From contig JAPNXP010000002.1 in assembly GCA_028753945.1 (NCBI GenBank), forward strand, positions 10,478,001 to 10,542,000: 64,000 bases of DNA, read 5' to 3'. How positions within the stretch are numbered: the first letter of the stretch is position 1; each line of letters starts with the position of its first letter. Of this stretch, positions 1 to 12,255 are shown piece by piece. The notes under the pieces are model-generated. The model was not told the DNA's origin and ran no database searches. It was given only the letters and a program-made list of their open reading frames with translations. Position numbers and translations under genes: made by a program. Origin of the DNA: Hexactinellida sp. DTS-2022. Taxonomy: Eukaryota > Porifera > Hexactinellida.

Positions 1-1805
1 TCTTTAAGTTCTCAAGAGAAGAATGTAATTATTCAGATGGATGAGATCCACGTTAACTTAAGTCTGAGGGGTGGGAAGGGTGGGAAAATATTTGGTCCTA
101 ACTTATCCCCTGAATACCCCAAAAGAACTGTATTTGCTATCATGGTTTCTAGTTTACACAAAAAATGGTCCTGTATTCCTCGTTTGATACCTTGCGCATC
201 TATATCTGCTGAATACCTTTCCTATAATTAAGTCTTGTATTTTGGATATCGAATCTTGCGGTTTGAAAGTACAGATTATTTCTACCGACAATTACCCTTT
301 AAACGTGAACTTATTCAAGTTATTTTCTCCAACTAAACAGTTAGAGACTAGTGTACCACACCCTTCTGATAATAAAAGAAAACTCTATGTTACTTTCGAC
401 TTTGTGCACATTTTGAAAAGTATTCGAAACAACTGGTTGAATCAGAAAGATATTCGGAAAACCTTTCACTTTCCCAACTTTCAGAACATTAAGCTGGATT
501 ACTGTGTGTATCCTGTTCAAGTTTACTCTGCATCTTTTAGTGATGTGCGTCTCCTCTATAATTTAGAGAAAGAATCCTTAGCTAAGTTAGCACCTAGCTT
601 GACTATCAAAGCTTGTTATCCTTCTGCTATTGAGCGCCAAAATATGAAACTTGTTTTGAAAGTATTCAACGAATTAACTGTTGCGGCTCTGAAGTTACTG
701 AATGAACTCAGTAACCAAGAAGACCGAAACAATACACACGACTTTGTTGAAATGCTTCTTCAAATTTGGAAACTTTTCAACATAAATTCCCCACTTAAAG
801 GCAAACGTTTGAATGATGATATCTCAAGAGCTCTAACATACCAGGACGAACGATTTTCATTCTTAGCTTGTGTTGTTATTTGGTTGGAGACTTGGCTGGC
901 TTTTCCATGAAATGTAGGAAAGTTAAGTAAACAAACGTTTACCAGTTTTAAACATGCTTGCACTGTATTGCCTCAGATAACTAACCATTTAACTGGATTT
1001 TGTGGATTTAACTATCTTTTGACATCCTTTTACAGACAGATCCATTGGAACATCACGTTGTCCTATATCGTATGATGTCATGTTCAAACTATCATGTCTC
1101 GTATCTTCAAATCCTTGAAACTGAACGCCGCCTCTAGTTATCCAACATATTAAAGATTTTTGCTTCACAACAAGATTGTGGCTTATATTCAATTCAGAGA
1201 TTTATTGATTCATACTCATCCTTTGGCACGAATAATGGCGATGAAATCGATGTCCAACTAGTCTGGGATGAAATTGATGATCTAACTTCCATTGAATGTA
1301 GTTTACAGACTCAACACTCATTAGCTTTTCTTGCTGGTTATGCAGTACATAAATATATTTTTAAAACTCAGCCATGTCATGTTTGCATTGATCTTTGACC
1401 ATTGACAAAGACTTTATCTTTAATGAAGATTCACAACCCGAGTTCAGGCTTTTGCAATTAACTGACCGTGGTGTCCTAAAGTATCCATCTGAGTTTATCC
1501 TCGAATCTATAGTAACTTTATGGAAGACGTTAATTACAATTGAAAGCAAAGAAAACTTGTTGGCGATATTGATGCAAGGATCATCCAGAAAAATTATTGT
1601 GGAAGTAACCTTGATATTCTTAGAAGGGAATGATGCGATTGCTAAATTGAGTTGCATTTCTTGTGGTGTCTCCATTTTGACTATCCTAAAAAATCTTATT
1701 TTAACTTGCGCCAACTGTTTGCTAGCTAACAAGGTTAATAATTATAACTCCGCTGTTGCAACTAAAGGAATAGAAAAGCGAAAACTAAAGAAGTTCTCAC
1801 ATTAA
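1..1805 (+). pseudogene. P-element (THAP9-like) transposase, decayed, 5' end outside window
   Basis: Fossil of a cut-and-paste transposase of the P superfamily. Visible in order: MDEIH near 37 (family catalytic Asp region), a long block at 242-907 with STDNYPLN and FDFVHILKSIRNNW (the family D/H-L-hK-RN motif), then 1033-1399 with TDPLEHH..LYRMMS (family Q/T-D-x-LE-x-x-F-x-x-R block) and LAFLAGYAVHKYI plus a CxxC-like pair, then 1395-1802 with TDRGVLKYPSEFI and a C-terminal CANCLLANKVNNYNS...KRKLKKFSH. These are the usual order and spacing of P/THAP9 transposases, so most of the protein after the THAP domain is here. It is spread over three frames: frameshifts near 235 and 1395, about 120 bases of weak similarity after 907, and one stop near 1138. 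The N-terminal THAP finger would lie left of base 1. Not a host THAP9 gene as far as can be seen, because it is broken. Confidence 0.85.
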
Positions 1806-1909
1806 TGAAATACACCAGAAGCTACTCTTCTATTATTATTATTGTTATTATTATTGTTATTTGACCCACATTATTATTTATGTATTCTTATCATTGTTGT
1901 TAAGTAAGC

Positions 1910-1915
1910 AATAAA
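1910..1915 (+). promoter_or_regulatory. Poly(A) signal AATAAA
   Basis: AATAAA lies about 105 bases after the end of the P-type transposase frame, past a (TTA)n tract. Position and strand fit the cleavage signal of that gene. AT-rich DNA makes chance hits common. Confidence 0.4.
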
Positions 1916-2184
1916 GACTCAATAGAGAAAATCTATTAATTTATAGAATTATTTATTATAACAGATTAATTTCTAAAATGAACCTCATCGTACACTACTT
2001 CATCCATGGTACATTTGATGGTAGGCCTTATATAGAGTAGGCTATGCTTCTATATATGTAGTTTATAGATCCAAAAAAAATCTCGAAAATCGGTCTAAAA
2101 CAAAGGTTTTTGGTATTTTTGTGTGTTTTATTAATATTTACTCCAATTATGACGAAAAATTTCAAAAATCACTAAAACGGACAA

Positions 2185-3245
2185 AGTGAGTTTGCGCCAA
2201 AATTCCCCCAGAAGTTTATATACTAGATATCATGTTAAATCATATTCTCTCGTTTAGTTTATGAGTAGATCTGTGATTTGTGGGTTGTATAAGCTTTTCG
2301 ATGCATTCTTTACATTTTATGAACTAATCGGCACGAAATTCCATGAAAATCCACTATAAGGCTCTACATAGCTCGTCATGGGATTCGAGATAGCATTTTA
2401 TTATGTATTCTTACAGTGTTATCTACGTACTCTTCAATTTTCAATCGATTATGAATCATAGAAATGTAACTGTAGCTATTTTAAGAAATTATTCAGTATA
2501 TCAGCCTATTCAATATGGATTCTTATCTAACCACAATTTATGTAAGACCTAGCATACTCAATTGTTATCCATTCTTATCAACACTAGTTTCTGCAATTAT
2601 TATCATCTCTTAGGTATCCTCTCTACCACGGACGCATATATATTGTGTTTACTTTCTATATTTGACCTTTGTCTTTGTGTTATGGTTAGAAATTCCTTAA
2701 TATTTTGACCTTTCTTATAATTTGGATTCTATTATTATAAAGAGTTTACTATGAAAATTCCCTATTCTGCATGAGATTATGTTTCTATAGTATTACTAAC
2801 TATTGAAATTGAGTTGACTCGATTTCGAATCAAATTGACTTCAAACGGTCTTACAGAAAATTCTTTTTTCGGTAGATTTACACTAAAATCTCCATTAATG
2901 GAATGCTAACATTAATGACTATATAGGATCGACTTTTAAAATGTCTGTAACTTGAAAACTAGTGATGCGTTACTCCTAAAATTTGATATACAACAAAGTA
3001 TAGCATTTTAATAGATATAATAAAATACTCATGAGCAATCCGTCAATTTTGGCCCGACGAGCTATGTAGAGCCATAAGGGGGTTTTTTGACCGAAATTAT
3101 TTTTTTTAATCAAAAAAAAACTTCTAAATTTGATAGAGCTTATAGAACCCGACAAATCACAGATCTATTCATGAACTATGCGATGGAAAGAGACCCAACT
3201 TGATATCTTGTATATACACTTCTGGGCGAATGTTGGCGCAAAGCC
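2185..3245. mobile_element. Old imperfect fold-back element
   Basis: Two arms of about 200 bases, 2185-2385 and 3042-3245, are imperfect reverse complements. Shared blocks include TTTGCGCCAA, AGATCTGTGATTTGT and GGCTCTACATAGCTCGTC. The 650 bases between them hold no recognisable coding region. No clear target duplication was seen. Best read as an old relative of the fold-back elements seen later in the window. Confidence 0.6.
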
Positions 3246-3831
3246 ACTAGAGTCTAGGGCTTTAACATTAGCGAAAGTTAAACAATCAAAAATCAAATTT
3301 TTTTTCTTCTAAATCACCAATTTCAATGGTTGTTTCATCATATACTATGTATAAGTGTTCTACAGTAAACAATGGATAAGCTTAGACCATAATTTTTTGC
3401 TGAAATTGATTACCCTTAAATAGAGTGTTGAAAACAAGTAAAATGAACGTTGTTGTAGATAGATTTATGATTCACTGTTTTTTGAGAATTTGGTACGCTT
3501 TTGTCAACAAATAAAACAAAAAACCACTGAATTCTCGTGGTTTCCCATATAATTTGCTATAAAACTGTTTTTCAATATGTGAGAGCTAAAAATGAAGACT
3601 CTGATTCTCAAGTAGATCATTTAGGGTGTTCCATGGTGCAATTCGGTATAATCTAAAATAGTTATGACACCTAGAAAAATTGTTTTCGTGTACAAGATTG
3701 ATTAGAGGATAATTTTAGAATTTCAAAAAATACCTACTGAAAAGTATCGTTGAAAGAAATTTGAAATTGCTCATATGCTTGACATTTATTCTCAGAAATA
3801 TTTAAGTAAATGCAGCGTAATTGCTGTTATC

Positions 3832-3856
3832 AAGGATGCTTAGGGTGAAAAATGTG
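3832..3856 (+). repeat. Fragment of TTAA-element terminus
   Basis: AAGGATGCTTAGGGTGAAA matches the terminal repeat of the elements at 9056 and 10813. Nothing else of that family is recognisable here. Confidence 0.45.
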
Positions 3857-3953
3857 TTAGCGGTATGGGTGGTTTTAGCGTCTTTGCAGATATTGAAGTG
3901 TAATTCATCAAACGGCTCTGTAATTGCATAACTAAGCTTAAAATGTATACAGC

Positions 3954-5018
3954 CATAGCATTCTATACATAAGGCAATGGTACGCACTCAAATTTCTGGA
4001 CCAGGGATTAACTAGTATAGTCAACTAAATAGATGCAACTCAATTATTCTTCGAAATAACTTATCCAGGGAGCTTCTACTTATGTAATTGTTTTTTATAT
4101 AGGTGGTCATATACAAGACGCATATTTTTGAGATGCCACTTGGGCGAAATGACGTCACTGTATTGTCTAATAGTCCAAATATGCCAAAACTTTGAACGCA
4201 TGTAAATGTTCAATTTCGCTTTTTAAAACAAATCGCTGTGACTAACCCATCTAGGAGTCATTTTACATAAAATATCTCAGAATGAATTATGGAATGTTGA
4301 CACATTCCTCTGTTGCAATGGAAACGTGATTTCAATACTTGTGGTCATATCTCGAGAAGAAATATAGTTACAGCTTAGTTAATGGATCCAATTGATAGCC
4401 CGTCCTCAACTTCCTATTCAATGATAATACACTTCGATGCTCTATCTCCAACCAATTTTCTGAGAATTGTGATTATTGTAATATACATTCAAACGGTTAT
4501 GCACATTTTGCGCAAAATTGGTTTGAGATGGAACATCGAAATGTATTATCTTGAATAGGGAGTTGAGGACGGGCTATCAATTGGATCCATTAACTAAGCT
4601 GTAACTATATTTCTTCTCGAGATATGACCACAAGCATTGAAATCACGTTTCCATAGCAACAGAGGAATGTGTCAACATTCAATAATTGATTCTGAGATAT
4701 TTTATGTAAAATGACTCCTAGATGGGTTAGTCACAGCGATTTGTTTTGAAAAGGAAATTGAACATTTTACATGCGTTCAAAGTTTTGGCATATTTGCACT
4801 ATTAGACAATACAGTGACGTCATTTCGCCCAAGTGGCATCTCAAAAATATGCGTCTTGTATATGACCACCTATATAAAAAACAATTACATAAGTAGATGC
4901 ACCCTGGATTAGTTATTTCGAAGAATAATTGAGTTGCATCTATTTAGTTGACTATACTAGTTAATCCCTGGTCCAGAAATTTGAGTGCGTACCATTGCCT
5001 TATGTATAGAATGCTATG
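3954..5018. mobile_element. Large palindromic (fold-back) element with 7-bp target duplication
   Basis: Arms 3954-4462 and about 4513-5018 are near-perfect reverse complements around a loop of about 50 bases, so one strand could form a hairpin of about 500 bp. Outer ends are CATAGCATTCTATACATAAG and its complement. ATACAGC occurs directly on both sides (3947-3953 and 5019-5025), a probable target-site duplication. The arms contain a block GGAATGTTGACACATTCCTC that also occurs in the palindromes at 25093 and (degraded) 35645, so the three are related. No coding capacity. Superfamily not assigned. Confidence 0.85.
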
Positions 5019-5025
5019 ATACAGC

Positions 5026-6223
5026 ATATCTAAGTCCAAACTATTTTTCGAGTAGCATTAAATTCTTAGGGAATGCCTCCCCATAGGTGTAACACTGATT
5101 TATTAGATTTCACTGAATTAATTCTTATAAAGTATATTTGATATAGCTCCAAAAATTTGTATGATTGATCAGTACTAGTAGCACTAGATTTGCTTAGCTC
5201 ACAAGACGCCTATCCTAAGTTTGACCAATTCTTAACTTACGAACCCTAATTCGTCAAAAAAGAGGCAAGTAAGTTGTATTTTTTCTCCTTGCTTGGTCTC
5301 TACACAGATACTAATCCTTAGTTTGCTTCAATGAGCTTGCAAAATGATCTTTATACTATTAAGAACTATCTATGAATTTTTTAAAGCAATCCCTTATGAA
5401 CTTTATTAGATAAAATTCGGGATATGTCAAAAAAACTATAATTGAGTAATTGAAGGCTGAAGTTTTTTGATTGTGAAATGCATATGTGCTATTAAATTTG
5501 TCTGTATTACAACCGGATTTAGTTTCAATACTAGATAATTTTATACTAGTATGTACTAAATATGTATTGAAACATCATAGTAAACAAACGACTTGAATAA
5601 ATCGAATTATATGCAAGTTTCTGTCATATTAATGGAGTCTGATTTCTTTTGGGACATCATTATCAGCGATTAAACCATGGCTAACGTAGTGATTAATCTT
5701 GGCTCTATAATACACGCTTTCCATCAAAATCGAGTGCACTAGCCTTATCGGTTTATATTAGGACAGAATAAATATTTTTGATATTTATGCTAATTGTACA
5801 GATAATTAATTATCTAGATATTAATGCTTGACTGTGTGTAATAATATACCTACTCAAAATATAAAATTAAATATCACTAAGAAACGTACAAGTGGATCCC
5901 TAACTTTGGGATGTGGAGAAGTTATTGTATTGATTTATAATAATTTTATATCAAATAACACAATTGGAATGTTAGAAATGTATAGACAGACATAACGCTA
6001 AAAAGTAACTAGATGCCTGAACTTCAAATCTAACAATTAGATTACTGTCTAATAATTAGCATTCAATTATGCTAATTGAATGCTATCTGTTAATCAATAC
6101 TGGAACAACCCTCGAATTTAATAGGCTAAAGGTTTTGAGATCTTTTGTGATGGAAGATGTAAATATCTTTAGATATTGAAATTGTTTGTACGTAGAAGAT
6201 TCCCTATCCCTGCCAAATTTCAG
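5026..6223. other. Non-coding stretch with an interspersed repeat
   Basis: AT-rich, no convincing reading frame. Bases about 5880-6070 are an interspersed repeat: the same sequence (ATAACACAATTGGAATGTTA and a TCTAACAATTAGATTA block) occurs inverted at about 21590-21800 and in part at 45052-45210. Family unknown. Confidence 0.5.
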
Positions 6224-6232
6224 GTCTGTAGC

Positions 6233-6681
6233 CAGACCTGGGGCTGATTACTAGTGAGTGATTACGATTACATCCTTCAGAAAAAGCTTGATTATGATTA
6301 CGATTACGATTACAGGAAATGTTGTAATCGATTACAATCGATTACAATTCATTTCTTTACGATGCAATTACGATTGTTTCGATTAAGCCCCGGAGTTTCA
6401 TGCGCACGAAAAATAATGCCCGTGTGCATGGGGGTAGCCACCAAGAATTATTTGTAGGGGCCGGATATATATTTGGAGGTGCAATGAGATCAGCGAACCC
6501 TAAAACTATATCCTTATTTAAAGTTATTGTGGAAAATTTGGGGGGGCCTGGTGCCATATCTGGGGCTGATTACTAGGGGGTGATTACGATTACGATTACG
6601 ATTACATCCTCCAAGAAAAGCTTGATTATGATTACGATTACGATTACAGGAAAAGTTGTAATCGTAATCAGCCCCAAGCCT
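6233..6681. mobile_element. TIR element built of (GATTAC)n, 9-bp target duplication
   Basis: Ends share an inverted repeat reading TGGGGCTGATTAC near its tip (6233 side and complement ending 6681). GTCTGTAGC flanks both ends (6224-6232 and 6682-6690), an exact 9-bp duplication as expected of Mutator-like elements. Two (GATTAC)n arrays lie just inside the ends, and GGGGCTGATTAC recurs at about 6563. No protein. The Mutator assignment rests only on the 9-bp duplication. Confidence 0.75.
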
Positions 6682-6690
6682 GTCTGTAGC

Positions 6691-8317
6691 TTTACCTGTT
6701 CCTCAATCAATTCTGAACAAACACAAAAACATTGTGATTTATATATAAGATAGACCAAATATAGCCTTTCTAAACTTGATTAGTAATACTGTGAATTTAC
6801 TGAAAAGTTGACAAGATATGGAAATTATAGAAAAAAATGAGCAGAATAGGAATTATTTTGAAAAACTTGAGTAGATTCGGAAAGATCCAGTTTTATATTT
6901 GAGTGTCAGTAGGAATTTGAGTATATTTGGTAATTTGGAAAAACTTGAGTATTTTTGGAATTTCCGGTGTAAATATTGATGAAATAACTGAAAGATTTGT
7001 GAGTTATTTAGAATGAAATTCGCGGAGTTCTTGCTAGTCGGGAGCTCACAGTGGACATTTAGGTGGATAAGGCTATAATTTTATCACCTTAGATCGTTGA
7101 TTAAGTATTTCCCATTGAATTCAGCATATAGTACAACATAGAAATGCATATTTATTATTTACATACCTATCCAACAATTATATTGGTTGTTATGGTGATT
7201 ACTTTTACCTAAAAATGAACAATAAGAATTTCATTTCTGTGGTTTCTATAAGTATTGAATTTGAAAGAAATCAGAAATGACTAAGATAGTTAAATTGACT
7301 AATGCTTATGTAACATTTTCAAACCAACCTTTAAATAGTTTATTCTGATACTGGGAACCTTCCCCAAAAATATTTATTAGCCCTGCGGCTATATAAACTT
7401 CAATGAATCGGACAACCATTTTTTGTTAAGGATCCTTGCAGCGAAATGTATATTAGGGGTATGGTAGTTTCACCAATAATGTAAAAAGTGAAGTGTTATA
7501 CCTGAAACATAAATTGTAATTAGCCAACTAAGATTATAAGCATACTTAAATAAATTACTTAGATCTATTTTTGGCATGTGATTGATAAATTTATTTTTGG
7601 CGTCCTATGTCAGTAACACTGAAGTATTCAGAATATTCTACTTTTTCGTCAGACGAAAATCATTCGTATCACTCCAATAATTTCAGTGATTAATCATTCC
7701 CACGTGTACTAAATTTTGCAAGCACTTCAGAACTGTAAAATGTTTAGAACATATTATTTTATTTGAAGCAATAGAAAATGTCAAAAAAAGGTCAAAAATG
7801 ACATTTTCACCTTCTTCCCCATGTAGCACATACACCAATTGTTTGTTATTTCCAAAGTGCTTGCAAAATACAGTTCAGACCATATATATAATAGCCTGGA
7901 ATTTTTGGAGTCTGCTTCAGTATTTCAATGTAAAAAAAGTCAAGGTTTGTCAAAAAATCCAGTACTGAGTAAATGAAGGTTGAAGTTTATCAGAAATATT
8001 CTAGCTAATACGCACGAATCAAAGGTGTATTATGTAATAGTATCCTTAGCATATACTAATATAATACTCGATGATAGTTTTTAACATTGGATTTTGAATA
8101 ATGTATAGGTTTGGCAGGAATTGTAACAGTTTATAGCAGTCCACGTTCATTTGGGACACTTTTTAAAGCAAAATGTAATTAAATAATTATCTGAAAATGT
8201 TATTTTTTTCATTATACATGTCAGTATACCTTTGGTTATATATACTTAGTCCATAGTGTATAGGATTTTATGAATAAAGCTTATGAGTTTGTCTAATTAT
8301 AGTTAATTGACAAAAAG
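6691..8317. other. No feature seen
   Basis: AT-rich DNA without a convincing reading frame, terminal inverted repeat or tandem array on either strand. Confidence 0.5.
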
Positions 8318-8392
8318 GTATGCCAGGTTTGGTGTTCGAACCCAGGAACACTTGCATACTGTTCCGATATGCTACCAACTGAACTACTGATA
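8318..8392 (-). repeat. tRNA-derived sequence (SINE head or decayed tRNA)
   Basis: Read on the minus strand this has a good A box (TAGTTCAGTTGG), a 5-bp anticodon-like stem GGAAC/GTTCC, and a B box (GGTTCGAACAC) at the usual spacing. The predicted anticodon loop is too long, and the D arm is imperfect, so it is unlikely to be a working tRNA. A tRNA-headed SINE or an old tRNA pseudogene fits best. Confidence 0.55.
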
Positions 8393-8481
8393 CTTCTAAA
8401 TATTATAAAATGTATTATATTACATATAAAGGGAATATAGAATATAATTCACCAAAATAAATGTGATTAATCATGAATATA

Positions 8482-8739
8482 CCGTATTTACTCGAATAGT
8501 AGCCTAGGCGATTATTGTTTTTTAACCATTTTTGGACCAATAATTTTGAGCAAATTTCTAGAATATCACATTTTATTACAATTTATTTATGATAATCGGT
8601 TGATAATCGTATTGTGAGTTATATTAGATATAAAGGTTTACTCCGTAGCAGTAATAAATTTTTATTTGCTACTTTAGGGGGGCGATTATTGGAGGTAGGC
8701 GATTATTCGAATAGAGGCTACTATTCGAATAAATTACGG
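8482..8739. mobile_element. TA-flanked palindromic MITE, copy 1
   Basis: Ends CCGTATTTACTCGAATAGTA and its near complement, immediately flanked by TA on each side, the Tc1/mariner signature. The inner subterminal part (AGGCGATTATT...) is also inverted. Near-identical copy at 26807-27066 and a truncated inverted copy at 50635. Non-coding. Confidence 0.8.
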
Positions 8740-9055
8740 TATTTATATATACATTCATTTAATTACCAAAACATCAATAATGACGTCACTAAAATGCCCC
8801 CGGTAGGGGGGATAGAAGAAAGACTTTTGAATATTTTCCTTTCCAGCATAATTTCATGATATTGTAGTAATGTATTTCACACTAATCTCGAAATTTCACT
8901 TTGTTGATAATTTCCCAGAATTCTGAAGCAAGTGTCCTTAATGTTAGTTTATATACATAAGGCCACATAAAATTAATTACTTGTTTATCATCCATATTTT
9001 TCGAGAAAATTTGTACGGCGGACGGGATTTTATTTTTATTTTTAAATTCTATTAA

Positions 9056-10315
9056 GGATGCTTCGGGTGAAATTTTAGGTTTTTGATTGACAAAATTGAA
9101 ATGCGAGTTTATTCTTTGAAATGAAGCTAATATATCATAAAATTATGTGAGAAGTGAAATTTTTTGAAAAAATATTCTGCAAAGTCTTCAGAATGTCAAT
9201 TTGGTGACGTCATTATTGATGATTTAGCTTTTTTAACTATTGCAATTGACTTTCCTTTGTTTTATATGTAATATATTGTGCATTTAAATACTTCAATTAA
9301 ATAAACTAACATTATTAAGCACATATATCTCAGGCGTTAGCTTATATGGCCGACAATCAGTTGATCATGGGTTGGAATCCCTGATCTGCCCATCTTTTTG
9401 TATACTTAATGCACCATCAACTTATTGATTGGCTATATCATATTTATCAACTCTATTGCATTGTATATTAGATGCATAATACTGTAAATAGCATTGGACA
9501 AAAACATTAATTGAATACAACATCAATTTGAACTAAATCATTGAAATATCCCGGAAAAGATGTCCCAAAAGAACGTGGACAATGTATATAGGGTGGCATA
9601 TTGCATTGAAAATCCATTAACGATATATATTGACTTCATTATTTAATGCAGACAGTACAAGCACATTTAAACAAAACACAATCAAAGATAACTTTGCCTC
9701 ATTTAATCAAATTAGCTGATTATTATGCATAGTCATATGACTCATATCAATATATTTTAAACACCCTTTATCTAAAATCAAATATTTTTTGCATTCTCCG
9801 ACTTTTATCTCAAAAAATCTTTAGCATAAGTGTTTAAAAGTTTGAGGCAACCAAGTTTACATAGTTGCAGACAGAATCATGCAACTTAGGGACATTCCAA
9901 CTAAGTTATCCCACCCTTCGGATACTTTCATTTGGAAAATTCGGCTTTTTGGTGCCTTTTTCCCCTATTGGCCGGATATGGCATCACAAAAGTCAAAGTA
10001 CACATTTCACATATCCCAAGTTGCATGCATTTTTTACTCTAGTTACAATGAATAGCTGCAACAATTTGGGAGCAATCGTTTCGATATTTTTTTAGATAAA
10101 AGTCTGGAGATATTGATTACGTTACCATTTCGATGACGGGAGCACTTTCACAACATAATTGATTCATAAAGACAAAATTTCCACAATTGATTTTTTGTTT
10201 TTGTTTTAGCCAATTCTATAAAAAATCAAGTCAGTTAGAGATAGATAACTACTTAGAATATTACAATGTACAAAATCCCCTCGTGTCGATAATACAAACT
10301 TCGACCGAAGCATCC
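9056..10315. mobile_element. TTAA-type element inserted in the AGGCC repeat
   Basis: Starts GGATGCTTCGGGTG right after TTAA (9052-9055) and ends with the complement of GGATGCTTCGG at 10315, followed by ATAA. It sits exactly where the homologous repeat at 45260 is continuous, which shows it is an insertion. TTAA targets are used by piggyBac and Kolobok. No transposase frame recognised. Confidence 0.6.
9329..9392 (+). repeat. Weak tRNA-like sequence
   Basis: GCGTTAGCTTATATGGCC followed 33 bases later by GGGTTGGAATCCC resembles A and B boxes of a tRNA head. The boxes are degenerate. Low confidence. Confidence 0.25.
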
Positions 10316-10639
10316 ATAATATGCAAATAACATCATGCTATGCCAAAAGATAAATATAAATAATCAATTTAATTCGAAATAACATGAGAATGCCAAATAA
10401 TTATAGTAATGCTCTGAAATATAGAACTTATTAAAAATTCTTACATAGTAGGTACTTTACAAAGTTATTGCTTATATTTTGTACGATTAGGTTCATAAGA
10501 TAATAATAAAATAGATCCGGACGGGTAGTTAAAATTGGGGCGGACGGGGATGATAAACGAGTTATTTATTTATACGGCCTAAAATAAGTACCCGATATCG
10601 TAAATATTAAACCAAGGAATGTCAATTGAGATAATAAAA

Positions 10640-10813
10640 AATTCTACATCATCAATAATGACGTCACCAATTAACTTTTTGAATACTTGGCAGAATATTT
10701 TTTTGAAAAATTTCCCTTCTCACATTATTTTATGATACATTAGCTTCATTTCACAGTATAAACTCTCATTTCAATCTTGTAACAAAAAACACTAAATTTC
10801 ACCCTAAGCATCC
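10640..10813 (-). repeat. End fragment of a TTAA-type element
   Basis: Inverted, diverged copy of 9056-9230 (shared TTGGTGACGTCATTATTGATG and GGATGCTTAGGGTGAAATTT blocks), ending at TTAA (10814-10817). It is a separate fragment because the split AGGCC repeat already ends at 10581. Confidence 0.6.
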
Positions 10814-10817
10814 TTAA

Positions 10818-11535
10818 GGTTAAATTACGGCAAATTCACCCAAAAAAATACATGAATTTAGTTTTGAAGGTGGGAGTTTGAATTTCACATATATGATGGA
10901 AGACATTATAGCTATATCGAAACTGAAAACGAAATCTAATTATCTTCTATAAATTCGAAATTATTGGGCTTGCAGTATTATGCTAATACAAAAGTCCCAT
11001 AGGGGGATTTTTTCAGACTCCACCTGATAAGTGTGTGGTTTGCAAGATCATTATTTGCTAAAGACCTGTACTGTGTGATCTATCCGATAGATCATCGTTA
11101 TGGGCGGTTGGTGGGCTGTTTAGAATTTTGATAAGATCTAAATAAAAAATGTTGCGACCTTTTGAAACCAAAAAATGAATAAAAAGGTCATCTTTTAATG
11201 CGAAATTTGATAAAATGCTTGATAAAGAAATTCCAAGTCATAATTCAAAAATGTAAACCGTCTACCAACTCCTTGCGCTTATAATCTTTAAATATTGATT
11301 CTGATAACAAACATTGATGGCCGCATTGCCAAATTACCGCATAATATTTACCACCACTTTTGGAAATCGCCCTATGGGAGATTGTATTAGCCAAATTTTG
11401 AAACCGACAAAAAATAGAAAGTATAATAGATAGGGACATTTTCTTTTTGGTTTATTTATTTGCATCGTATAGGTATATATTTCTCACAATTACAGATTAA
11501 TATAAGAACTTTCATTCACGTGGGGTAATTTAACC
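10818..11535 (+). mobile_element. 0.72-kb TTAA element, copy 1
   Basis: Short terminal inverted repeat GGTTAAATTAC, flanked by TTAA on the left and TTGA on the right. An inverted, highly similar copy lies at 17711-18429. On the minus strand at 11439-11245 a frame ending in KDYKRKELVDGLHF is open in both copies. Not recognised as a known protein. TTAA target implies piggyBac or Kolobok mobilisation. Confidence 0.8.
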
Positions 11536-11559
11536 TTGAGTGGACAATTTTCCTCTCCC

Positions 11560-11910
11560 CCTAACCGGTAGAACCAGTTGAAGTGCTGTTGTATATTCGA
11601 GAAATGTGAAAAATAAATGTCAAACAAGGTGGACCTTGACTAACAAATACCTAGGTGGGAAGTCTCCCCGTGCACCTGGCTTTAGGACCTAGTGTCATGT
11701 GGGCCTATATTAAAGAAATATACATGATCCGAGTCATCCAAAGTGGACACTTACAAACAGTATACCTACGGGTACAGTCTCCCTGGGTAGCTGTCGTCAG
11801 GACCTGTTGAAGTGTGGGCGTATATTTGAGAAATATGCATAATTAGAGTCAAACCAAAGTGGACTACGAAAAACAATATACTAAGTGGACAGTCTCCCCT
11901 CTACTTTTGA
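11560..11910. repeat. About 116-bp minisatellite, three diverged units
   Basis: Units repeat the order GTATATT..GAGAAAT, AAGTGGAC, CAGTCTCCC with a period of about 116 bases (GTGGAC at 11626, 11743, 11859). Strongly diverged. Confidence 0.6.
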
Positions 11911-12247
11911 TGAAATATTTCCTCTGATTCAACACCTCGTGTGCGAGAAGGATTTTCTTTAACATAATGTACACGACATCCGAACTTAAGTTACACTTAT
12001 TTATCTAAGTTATTTGTTATTTAATTTTCTAATAGAATTATATTGTAGCCAAATTATATTTATGAACTGATTTATACGATGAGTTTTGTTCACTTTGAAT
12101 TAATAAGGATCTTGTGTAGTGCAGTTAGGACAGGTACCAATCCTGTTCAGGACGGTCCGGTCCTGTCCGTAATTTTGCTGATCTATGGAACACTGGATGC
12201 TAGCTATTAGCATATTGTATTTGATCTTCAAGAGGGACATACCTAAT
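11911..12247. other. No feature seen
   Basis: AT-rich, with a short GGTCCTGTCC repeat near 12150. No coding or element ends recognised. Confidence 0.4.
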
Positions 12248-12255
12248 GGCTCTTA

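Larger units (their letters stand above)
8960..10581. mobile_element. AGGCC-ended element, split by an insertion
   Basis: Outer parts 8960-9051 and 10316-10581 correspond to the uninterrupted copy at 45260-45629: same ends with AGGCC, TTGTTTATCATCC and the GACGGCGGACGGGA / GGACGGGGATGATAAAC blocks. The 1.26 kb between them is a separate element (9056-10315). Non-coding; superfamily not assigned. Confidence 0.7.

Noticed and set aside
6245-6670. Telomere-like GATTAC repeats as an interstitial telomere
   Set aside because: The hexamer is not TTAGGG and the arrays are bounded by inverted repeats and a 9-bp duplication.
6254-6758. Short frames rich in DYDYDY or IVIVI
   Set aside because: Translations of (GATTAC)n inside a non-coding TIR element.
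8318-8392. Functional tRNA gene
   Set aside because: A and B boxes are good, but the anticodon loop is too long and the acceptor stem does not pair.
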